From NCBI GenBank assembly GCA_945485605.1, contig CALYSG010000010.1, forward strand, positions 1 through 20,807: a stretch of DNA of 20,807 nucleotides. The letters are read 5' to 3'. Under the pieces are notes generated by a model. The model was given only the letters and a program-made list of their open reading frames with translations, was not told where the DNA came from and searched no databases. This document shows, in pieces, positions 1 to 5,227 of this stretch. A program made the translations under genes and the position numbers. Numbering within the stretch: position 1 is the stretch's first letter; the number at the start of each line of letters is the position of its first letter. The DNA comes from an uncultured Clostridia bacterium. Its GTDB lineage: Bacteria > Bacillota > Clostridia > Oscillospirales > CAG-272.

Positions 1-223
1 GAAGGTCGGCAAATTCGGGATATGTCGAGCTTTTGACATTCTTGATCTGCGACAATGCGTCTGCATGGAAGGTTCCGTTCTGTGCTGCGATTCTGAGCCC
101 TTCAAGCTCAGAGAGCTTTGTAAAGTTGCTCATATCGACGGAGTTCCCCTGAGCACCGCAAGATGACAGGAGGCAGATAATTACAAGCGCTAAAGTGATG
201 ACCGAGATAAGTGTTCTTTTCAT
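1..223 (-). CDS. Lipoprotein, probable amino-acid (lysine?) ABC transporter substrate-binding protein, 3' part missing
   Basis: Only the first 74 codons are present; the gene runs off the left edge of the window. An AAAGGAG ribosome binding site precedes the ATG at 223. The translation opens with MKRTLISVITLAL and a hydrophobic stretch ending in the lipobox LLSSC (Cys22), so it is an exported lipoprotein. The mature part continues KLSELEGLRIAAQNGTF, which resembles the LxGxxVxxxxGT segment of bacterial solute-binding proteins of family 3. In that family this segment normally begins the second lobe and lies well inside the protein, so the N-terminal lobe appears short or absent. It lies directly behind a lysine riboswitch, which makes lysine uptake the best inference. 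The assignment rests on a short fragment; another family of exported lipoprotein is possible. Confidence 0.6.
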   Translation of the reverse strand, partial: MKRTLISVITLALVIICLLSSCGAQGNSVDMSNFTKLSELEGLRIAAQNGTFHADALSQIKNVKSSTYPEFADL

Positions 224-252
224 GATGTTTCTCCTTTTATATTTTTATATCG

Positions 253-289
253 AAAAAAGAGGTGTCGGAGCGAAATGCTCCGACACCTC
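253..289 (-). terminator. Intrinsic terminator of the lysine riboswitch expression platform
   Basis: A perfect 12-bp stem (arms 259-270 and 278-289) with a 7-nt loop is followed on the minus strand by six U residues (253-258). It lies about 35 nt after the aptamer and about 30 nt before the start codon of the lipoprotein gene, where a premature-termination switch is expected. Lysine binding is expected to allow this hairpin to form. I did not find an obvious antiterminator pairing by eye. Confidence 0.9.
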
Positions 290-323
290 AAACAAACACA
301 TTACATGTATTATACTGTGAGTT

Positions 324-492
324 ATCCGATAGCACTCCGCTTATGCGACAGTCGGCAGGATATTATCCTGACGCCCAACTGAATACCGTTGCGATCGGTA
401 TCCGTTTCGGCAAGGTTCCCTTTCACATACCGTCTGTGGCTTCGCTGCCTCGGATATGCTAATTTTTAACCTCGCGCCTCTATCACGATATT
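324..492 (-). promoter_or_regulatory. Lysine riboswitch (L-box) aptamer
   Basis: Read on the minus strand, the leader carries the conserved L-box elements in order: GATAGAGGCGCGAGGTTAA near the 5' end, TTGCCGAAACGGAT, TTGGGC, GACTGTCGCA, and GGAGTGCTATC near the 3' end. The terminal P1 helix can form between the segments at about 482-492 and 324-332 (GAUAG with CUAUC plus flanking pairs). The class usually represses lysine biosynthesis or uptake genes when lysine is plentiful. Here it sits between a sigma-A promoter and a terminator hairpin upstream of a lipoprotein gene. Recognition is by conserved-core match, not by a covariance-model search; exact ends are approximate. Confidence 0.92.
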
Positions 493-503
493 TTAATGCG
501 TGA

Positions 504-532
504 ATTATACCACAGCAGGCTCTACGTGTAAA
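504..532 (-). promoter_or_regulatory. Sigma-A promoter for the lysine riboswitch transcript
   Basis: On the minus strand, TTTACA (527-532) and TATAAT (504-509) are separated by 17 bp. Transcription would begin near position 497, just before the 5' strand of the riboswitch P1 helix. Confidence 0.85.
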
Positions 533-555
533 CCCCTATTTGATAATGTTTACAC
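526..555. repeat. 8-bp inverted repeat overlapping the -35 box of the lysine riboswitch promoter
   Basis: GTGTAAAC (526-533) and GTTTACAC (548-555) form perfect inverted 8-bp arms with a 14-nt spacer. One arm covers the -35 hexamer at 527-532. It could be an operator, or a weak hairpin after the permease gene whose stop lies at 569-571. There is no U-run, so it is not a canonical terminator. Confidence 0.4.
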
Positions 556-568
556 TTTGTTAACCTGT

Positions 569-1990
569 TTATTTTTTCTTTTCGTCCTCGGATTTCATGC
601 TCTTGATCTCGTCGGCAGTGTAGTTTGACTTATCCTTCTTATTCGAGAGGATCGCGTTTACAATTATTCCGAGGATCAGCGCAGTTGCGACTGCCGTAAG
701 AGTTATCTTTCCGAAGGAGACCGACAGACCGCCGATACCTGCGATAAGGATAGTAGATACTACGAAGAGATTTCTGTTCTCTCCAAGGTCTATTCCTCTG
801 AGCATCTTAAGACCGGACACTGCAATGAATCCGTAGAGAGCCATGCAGACACCGCCCATTACACATGAGGGTATCGAGTTGACAAAGGCTACGAACGGGG
901 TCAGGAAGGATATGATGATAGCTCCTATTGCCGCGCCGAGGATGCTGTATATGCTGGCATTTCTCGTGATGGCAACGCATCCTATCGATTCACCGTAGGT
1001 GGTATTGGGGCAACCGCCGAAGATTGCGCCGACCATTGAGCCTACACCGTCGCCGAGAAGCGTTCTGTGAAGTCCGGGGTTTTCAAGAAGGTTCGTTCCG
1101 ATTATTGTCGAGATATTCTCATGATCGGCAATATGCTCTGCGAATACAACGAAGGCGACCGGTACATATGCCACCGCGATCGTGCCGACGTATGCGGGGG
1201 TCAGTTCCTTGAATCCGCCGAGAGCGGTAAGGAAGGTAAAGTCGGGGACTGCAAAGAAGGTAGAGAGCGTTACCTTGCCATTATCGAGAAGGCTTGAGAA
1301 TACTCCGAAGTTAATGACCTTGAGCGCATCGACGTCGGCAATATTTCCGACAACAGTGAAGATTGTCGCGCAGAGATAGCCGGCTCCGATACCTATTACG
1401 AAGGGGATGAGTTTAGCCATCTTCTTGCCGTAAGTTGAGCAGATTATTACGGTAAGAAGGGTTACTATTGCGCAGACCAGCGCTATTAAGGGAGAGCAGA
1501 CCGATGCCCCTTCAGCGGTCTTAAGTCCGCCGCTTACTGCATCGCCCGTTGCATTGGAGGCAAGCGAGAGTCCGATGACCGCGACCGTCGGTCCTATGAC
1601 AACGGGAGGCATCAGCTTATTGATCCATTTTACTCCGACGAGCTTGACTATTATCGCGATCACAACATAGACAAGACCCGCAAAGGCAGCACCTAAAATC
1701 AGACCGAGGTATCCGAGCGACATCGACACACCGCCGGCAAATGCCGCAGTCATCGAGCCGATGAACGCAAAGGAAGAACCGAGGAACACGGGGCTTCTGA
1801 AGAGGGTGAACAGGAGGTAGACAATAGTTCCGACACCGGCACCGAAGAGTGCCGCAGCCGAGCTCATTCCGTTTCCGATGATAACGGGAACGACAAGCGT
1901 TGCGGTCATTATTGCGAGAAGTTGCTGAAGTGAAAAGATGATGAGTTGTCCGAACTTGGGTTTGTCTTTTACGCCGTAGATTAGTTTCAT
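569..1990 (-). CDS. uraA: Uracil/xanthine-type nucleobase permease (NCS2 family)
   Basis: A 473-residue polytopic inner-membrane protein of the nucleobase:cation symporter-2 family, which imports uracil or a related nucleobase with protons. Family marks are GSSFAFIGSM (about 71-80), MPPVVIGPTVAVIGLSLA (about 127-144), the AEHIADHEN segment (E285) and GGCPNTTYGESIGC (about 325-338; E334). E285 and E334 align with the substrate-binding glutamates E241 and E290 of E. coli UraA. The position matching UraA H245 appears to be D289, with a histidine at 290. A polar insertion at about 215-265 makes it longer than UraA (429 aa). The tail is lysine-rich. A GGGAG site precedes the ATG. It is a single-gene unit behind an attenuator leader and its own promoter, and no clear terminator follows. 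Uracil rather than xanthine is favoured by the UraA-like motifs, but substrate is not proven. Confidence 0.88.
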   Translation of the reverse strand: MKLIYGVKDKPKFGQLIIFSLQQLLAIMTATLVVPVIIGNGMSSAAALFGAGVGTIVYLLFTLFRSPVFLGSSFAFIGSMTAAFAGGVSMSLGYLGLILGAAFAGLVYVVIAIIVKLVGVKWINKLMPPVVIGPTVAVIGLSLASNATGDAVSGGLKTAEGASVCSPLIALVCAIVTLLTVIICSTYGKKMAKLIPFVIGIGAGYLCATIFTVVGNIADVDALKVINFGVFSSLLDNGKVTLSTFFAVPDFTFLTALGGFKELTPAYVGTIAVAYVPVAFVVFAEHIADHENISTIIGTNLLENPGLHRTLLGDGVGSMVGAIFGGCPNTTYGESIGCVAITRNASIYSILGAAIGAIIISFLTPFVAFVNSIPSCVMGGVCMALYGFIAVSGLKMLRGIDLGENRNLFVVSTILIAGIGGLSVSFGKITLTAVATALILGIIVNAILSNKKDKSNYTADEIKSMKSEDEKKK

Positions 1991-2050
1991 TTTCGTTTCT
2001 CCCTTTATTTTTACAGGCGGTCATCTGCACCGTCTGAATTTACAGAAAAC

Positions 2051-2074
2051 AAAAAATCTTGCCATTCGGCAAGA
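2051..2074 (-). terminator. Leader terminator upstream of the permease gene
   Basis: A 7-bp stem TCTTGCC/GGCAAGA (2068-2074 with 2057-2063) and a 4-nt loop are followed on the minus strand by six U residues (2051-2056). It lies inside the 5' leader, about 60 nt before the permease ATG, so it would stop transcription before the gene unless prevented. Confidence 0.88.
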
Positions 2075-2151
2075 CTAACGGCAATTACTATTCAGAAAAC
2101 ACACCGATATTCTTGCCGACCATCTGCCCCGGCAGGATATTATCATGATTT
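2066..2151 (-). promoter_or_regulatory. Attenuator leader of the permease gene with antiterminator; class not recognised
   Basis: The minus-strand RNA can form three competing structures. First, UGCCG (2134-2130) can pair with CGGCA (2118-2114), closed below by GAUA/UAUC (2144-2141 with 2109-2106). Second, UCGGCAAGA (2119-2111) is perfectly complementary over 9 nt to UCUUGCCGA (2074-2066), which is the 5' arm plus loop of the terminator; the pairing can extend over further bases (CGG/CCG). Third is the terminator hairpin itself. This is an anti-antiterminator / antiterminator / terminator layout. It does not show the conserved core of purine riboswitches, nor a full PyrR-site consensus, although AUCCUGC resembles the first part of a PyrR site. 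Ligand or protein partner is unknown. Confidence 0.7.
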
Positions 2152-2157
2152 GCGCTT

Positions 2158-2186
2158 ATTGTAACACACAATCCGGCGTTTGTAAA
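2158..2186 (-). promoter_or_regulatory. Sigma-A promoter of the permease unit
   Basis: On the minus strand, TTTACA (2181-2186) and TACAAT (2158-2163) are spaced 17 bp apart. The transcript would start near 2151 and give a leader of about 160 nt. Confidence 0.78.
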
Positions 2187-2195
2187 CAGCTTTTC

Positions 2196-2216
2196 GACAA
2201 AAATTCTGATTTTGTC
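2196..2216. repeat. 7-bp inverted repeat just upstream of the permease promoter
   Basis: GACAAAA (2196-2202) and TTTTGTC (2210-2216) are perfect inverted arms with a 7-nt spacer, 10 nt upstream of the -35 box. It may be an operator or a weak secondary terminator behind rnpB. The sequence is AT-rich, so chance is possible. Confidence 0.3.
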
Positions 2217-2224
2217 TGATTGAA

Positions 2225-2257
2225 CAAATAAAAGCCCGTGATACGGGCTTTTATTTG
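2225..2257 (-). terminator. Terminator of rnpB
   Basis: A perfect 15-bp stem (2225-2239 with 2243-2257) with a 3-nt loop. The GC-rich core is flanked by A and T tracts, so on the minus strand the descending arm ends in a U-rich run. It follows the 3' end of the RNase P RNA by about 18 nt. Confidence 0.9.
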
Positions 2258-2274
2258 AATGTATTTCACATATC

Positions 2275-2631
2275 GACAACTTTACCTATAAGCCGGGTTC
2301 TGTCTTGAACGGCCATCTATCTTTGCGCACCGTCGCCGGTACGCTCATGAGCTTTCGCTCAATGCCACCCGGAGATATGTGTCGGGCAAACGATCTCCAT
2401 ACGGTGTTGCTTCGGATAGGGTTTACAGCGGACCCGTGTTACCACGGGAACTCGTGGGCTCTTACCCCGCGTTTCCATCCTTACCCGCAAAGCGGGCGGT
2501 TTATTTCTGTTGCACTTTCCCGGCAGTCACCTGCGGCTGATGTTATCAGCTATCCTGCCCTTTGAAGCCCGGACTTTCCTCACGGTAATACCTTTCGGCG
2601 TGATACCGCGCAGCCGTCCGGCAAAGTTGCC
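2275..2631 (-). ncRNA. rnpB: RNase P RNA (catalytic RNA component of ribonuclease P)
   Basis: RNase P RNA is the catalytic subunit that cleaves the 5' leader from pre-tRNAs, working with the RnpA protein. On the minus strand the conserved GAGGAAAGTCCGGGC (2568-2582) lies near the 5' end and ACAGAACCCGGCTTATAGGT (2284-2303) near the 3' end. These are the two hallmark segments of bacterial RNase P RNA. The ends are set by the P1 helix: GGCAACUUU (2631-2623) pairs with AAAGUUGUC (2283-2275) over nine positions, including one G-U pair. The length of about 357 nt is normal. Promoter, gene and terminator form a complete independent unit. I did not resolve type A against type B. Open reading frames across this interval are not genes. 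Confidence 0.97.
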
Positions 2632-2637
2632 TATGCT

Positions 2638-2665
2638 ATTATATCACTTTTTGATTATTTGTCAA
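2638..2665 (-). promoter_or_regulatory. Sigma-A promoter of rnpB, overlapping the 3' end of thiT
   Basis: On the minus strand, TTGACA (2660-2665) and TATAAT (2638-2643) are separated by 16 bp. The -35 hexamer lies within the last codons of thiT (Leu-Asp-Lys) and the thiT stop codon sits in the spacer. Predicted start near 2631 matches the 5' strand of rnpB P1. Confidence 0.9.
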
Positions 2666-3509
2666 GCATTCCTGAGTTCGCGTTTTTCTTTATGACCGAA
2701 ATAGCTATGCAGGAAGCGACAAGTATGACCGCCGCAACGGCGCTGACAATAATTACGGGTGTCCATGCGACCTCTCCCATATGAGCAAAGGTGAATTCTC
2801 CGCTATCTCCGTCCTGTATGTGACTGAATATAGCTACGGCATCAAATACCGTTGCGGCAACGGCGACGGTTGTCGATACTATTCGAAGGACTATGCAGGA
2901 GGTCGGGAGCTTTATCTTTTCGTCCGATGCAGAGATCCTGCCGATCTTTTCCTTCCGGAAATCTATCATACTTGCTACGTAGTAGGCGACAACCGCCGTT
3001 ACGATGACCTCCGGAAGCATATATGTTGCATTGTAGCCTATCGAATAAATAAGAGCTGCCTTGGTCGGGATCGAAATCCCCGCCCATACCGTTGCTCCGG
3101 ATATTACGTGGCAAAGATAACGTAGTGCGCAGACAAAGACCGTGCCGAGAACCATTTCAGCGCTTTGATTTTTCAGCTTCCCGCGGAAAATACCGCCGAG
3201 TCCGAGTACCACGAACGCGAGCGCATAGTCAAGGATAATTACGGCAAGTACCGACTGCCATGTTGAGACGTATGAAAGATTGTCCAGTCCGAGCATCTGC
3301 TGAATAAAGGCAAATGCAAATCCGCTTCCAAGTCCCCATCCGATACCGTTGCGGTAAGCTATAAGAATAATGGGAAGCATTGAAGCAAACGTCACCGAAC
3401 CTCCGTAAGGCATCTTCAGTATCGGGAAGAAGCTGAGAGCCGATGCCAATGCGATCATGACCGCACATTCAACGAGTTTTCTTACTCTGTTTTTTCCTTT
3501 TGTCTGCAT
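2655..3509 (-). CDS. thiT: ECF transporter S component for thiamine, with C-terminal extension
   Basis: ThiT binds thiamine in the membrane and works with a shared energizing EcfA-EcfA'-EcfT module, which is not in this window. The first ~185 residues are the six-helix ThiT (YuaJ) domain: PYGGSVTFASMLPI (about 34-47), GIGWGLGSGFAF (about 55-66), ALRYLCHVISGATVW (128-142) and YSIGYNATYMLPE (155-167). H134, W142, Y155 and N160 keep the exact spacing of the thiamine-binding H125, W133, Y146 and N151 of Lactococcus lactis ThiT. Beyond about residue 205 the protein carries two more predicted membrane helices (about 207-228 and 250-273) and ends at 284, whereas the usual length is about 180-200. 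An AAAGGA site precedes the ATG. A TPP riboswitch directly upstream supports the thiamine assignment. No terminator separates it from rnpB. Confidence 0.94.
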   Translation of the reverse strand: MQTKGKNRVRKLVECAVMIALASALSFFPILKMPYGGSVTFASMLPIILIAYRNGIGWGLGSGFAFAFIQQMLGLDNLSYVSTWQSVLAVIILDYALAFVVLGLGGIFRGKLKNQSAEMVLGTVFVCALRYLCHVISGATVWAGISIPTKAALIYSIGYNATYMLPEVIVTAVVAYYVASMIDFRKEKIGRISASDEKIKLPTSCIVLRIVSTTVAVAATVFDAVAIFSHIQDGDSGEFTFAHMGEVAWTPVIIVSAVAAVILVASCIAISVIKKNANSGMLDK

Positions 3510-3528
3510 GATTTTTTCCTTTCATGTG

Positions 3529-3568
3529 AAAAACCGACCGAACGGGCAAAATGCCGCTTTCGGTCGGT
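3529..3568 (-). terminator. Terminator of the TPP riboswitch expression platform
   Basis: A 10-bp perfect stem (3533-3542 with 3559-3568) is followed on the minus strand by five U residues (3529-3533). It lies between the TPP aptamer and the thiT start, so TPP binding is expected to end transcription here. Confidence 0.9.
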
Positions 3569-3572
3569 AAAA

Positions 3573-3664
3573 GTCTTCCTACGCCGGCATTATCCGTATC
3601 AGGTTAAAGGGTTCGGAGCCCTGCTCCGTCTCAGCCGGCGTAACGCCAGCGCCCCTGCGGTTAT
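3573..3664 (-). promoter_or_regulatory. TPP riboswitch (THI element)
   Basis: On the minus strand the leader shows GCAGGGGCGCTGGCG, GGCTGAGACGGAGCAGG, and ACCTGATACGGATAATGCCG followed by GCGTAGGAAGA. These are the conserved THI-box elements, including CUGAGA and ACCUGAUNNGGNUNAUGCC. It lies between a consensus promoter and a terminator upstream of thiT, giving thiamine pyrophosphate feedback on thiamine uptake. Confidence 0.96.
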
Positions 3665-3690
3665 TCTGTTTTTATTTTTGCAACAGGCAT

Positions 3691-3718
3691 ATTATATCAC
3701 TTTCTGCCCGTTTGTCAA
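3691..3718 (-). promoter_or_regulatory. Sigma-A promoter of the thiT unit
   Basis: On the minus strand, TTGACA (3713-3718) and TATAAT (3691-3696) are separated by 16 bp. The start would fall near 3684, about 20 nt before the TPP aptamer. It begins only 10 nt after the stop codon of the preceding lipoprotein gene. Confidence 0.9.
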
Positions 3719-3728
3719 TGCTTTTTTT

Positions 3729-5168
3729 TCAATAAAAATTATAATTCGGCTTTATCGTCGAAATATCGACCTTGTCGGCAAGAGCTTTGTCGACCTTCAC
3801 CTTCTCTACGTAAGGAGCAAGGCGCTTCATGAGAAGTTCACTGCAAAGATTTTTGTTGAAGTCAAAATTTCCGTTACTGTCGACAAACTGAGTCGAGTAT
3901 TCGCTCTTGGAAAAAGCTCCTCGTTCAAGCTCATAACGCATTATAATGTGATAGCCGTAATCCGATTTGTAGACCTTGTATTCTCCTGCCGAAAGTTCGC
4001 TTACCATTTCCGCAAAGGTATCTATAAGCGCTCCGCCGTTTGAGAAGTTGGTATATACCAGATCCTTGTCAAGGTAAGTCATTTGTGTGCTTGACTCGCC
4101 CGTTTCGGTTCCGTAGCTCTTATCATAAAGCGTGATAAGATCATCGAAATAGTCATAGTCGCCTTTTTTGATGAGTGTTTCTATTTGTTCGACGTTATCT
4201 TTGATTTGTCTTAACTCTTCGGATGACATGCTCTCTGTCTTCTGTGCACCGTTTTCATAAACAGCCTGGCGCTTGCCGGCAACGGTATTGTAAGCCTTGC
4301 GCGGAGTCTTCTTTCCGTCGGCGGTTTCGTGATAGATGTAGTCACCATTTGCATCAACGAGATAGTATATCTCGTCACCGTTCGAGTCCTTGTTATACGT
4401 GTCACCTACCGAGAGCCTTATGCCGTTTTCCGAGTCATAGGCTATTCTCGGAGATTTTTCGCCGTTCGGTCTTTCGTAATAGACCGGATTGCCGTTACTG
4501 TCAATGCGATAGTATATATCGTCGCCGTTCTCGTCTCTCACATACACATATCTGTATGTCGGGATCATAATCTGCTTGAATCCTACGTAATGATTCTCGA
4601 AATATTCCTGTTTTACATTGTCGGCGATCTTGTCTCCGCCGCCGTAAAGACTATCGGATAGCTTCTTCAGCTTTGCATTGAATATTTTGTATTCACGTAG
4701 GGTATCGTAGTTGAAGCCGTATTTCGCGAGAATTGCATTGAACGTGCTCTTTGAATTATCGCCGTCATTCTTTACAAAATCAGCCATCTCCTCGTCGATG
4801 GACGCTATCTCATTATCGGCGAGGGAAAGCCCGAGCTCGTCAAAAAGGCTCAGGGCTGCAAGATAGTATTTGGCCTTGTCCTGTATTACTGTCGTATAGT
4901 ATTCTTTGTAGGTGATCTGAGTATCTCCGTTTATAACGGCATCCCAGAAGTTACTGCTGTTGTAATCTCCGTAATTCTGCCTGACATAATAGGCGACCGA
5001 ACCCTTCATCAGAGATGCAATAAGCGAATACATCGCAAGGGATATTATATTTTTGTCACCATCGGATTTCATGACCGCCTGATTATTCGTAGAACACGAA
5101 ACCGCCGCAGGCAACAGAACGGCAATAAACAGTACCGCCGCAATGATCCTCACAAATGTTTTTTTCAT
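3729..5168 (-). CDS. PrsA/SurA-like lipoprotein with degenerate, interrupted parvulin domain
   Basis: A 479-residue exported lipoprotein. The signal peptide is MKKTFVRIIAAVLFIAVLL with the lipidated Cys at 25 (AAVSC). Residues about 40-195 are helical and match the chaperone-like N-terminal part of PrsA/SurA foldases. VGFKQIMIP (195-203) looks like the first strand of a parvulin (PPIC) domain and LSAGEYKVYKSDYGYHIIM (about 392-410) like its end. Between them lies an insertion holding two ~41-residue repeats (212-252 and 261-301) sharing the pattern NGDxIYYxxDxNG...Y......G.K.PR.AY. The usual parvulin histidine in the first strand appears replaced by glutamine, so isomerase activity is doubtful. 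It probably assists folding of exported proteins. It follows mfd by 56 bp, as prsA-like genes often do in Firmicutes, but also has its own promoter. A GAGG site precedes the ATG. Confidence 0.75.
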   Translation of the reverse strand: MKKTFVRIIAAVLFIAVLLPAAVSCSTNNQAVMKSDGDKNIISLAMYSLIASLMKGSVAYYVRQNYGDYNSSNFWDAVINGDTQITYKEYYTTVIQDKAKYYLAALSLFDELGLSLADNEIASIDEEMADFVKNDGDNSKSTFNAILAKYGFNYDTLREYKIFNAKLKKLSDSLYGGGDKIADNVKQEYFENHYVGFKQIMIPTYRYVYVRDENGDDIYYRIDSNGNPVYYERPNGEKSPRIAYDSENGIRLSVGDTYNKDSNGDEIYYLVDANGDYIYHETADGKKTPRKAYNTVAGKRQAVYENGAQKTESMSSEELRQIKDNVEQIETLIKKGDYDYFDDLITLYDKSYGTETGESSTQMTYLDKDLVYTNFSNGGALIDTFAEMVSELSAGEYKVYKSDYGYHIIMRYELERGAFSKSEYSTQFVDSNGNFDFNKNLCSELLMKRLAPYVEKVKVDKALADKVDISTIKPNYNFY

Positions 5169-5198
5169 GTTTTTCCTCGCTTTTGATTACTTAATCGT

Positions 5199-5227
5199 AT
5201 TATACAATGATATGTCGGATTTGTCTA
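5199..5227 (-). promoter_or_regulatory. Internal promoter before the PrsA-like gene
   Basis: On the minus strand, TAGACA (5222-5227) and TATAAT (5199-5204) are separated by 17 bp; the -35 box overlaps the mfd stop codon. It would let the lipoprotein be transcribed apart from pth-mfd. Confidence 0.72.

Noticed and set aside
355..2144. The same 14-nt string (GGCAGGATATTATC) in both the lysine riboswitch and the permease leader
   Set aside because: In the lysine riboswitch it belongs to a known variable hairpin; the surroundings differ completely, so I take it as coincidence rather than a shared regulatory element.
2066..2151. Purine riboswitch before the permease gene
   Set aside because: The conserved UUUCUACC and GACUAYG core segments are missing.
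2088..2279. A 63-codon minus-strand frame after rnpB
   Set aside because: It runs from the end of rnpB through its terminator, the permease promoter and the attenuator leader. RNA structure explains the region better than coding.
2305..2565. An 86-codon plus-strand frame
   Set aside because: It is entirely within rnpB on the opposite strand.
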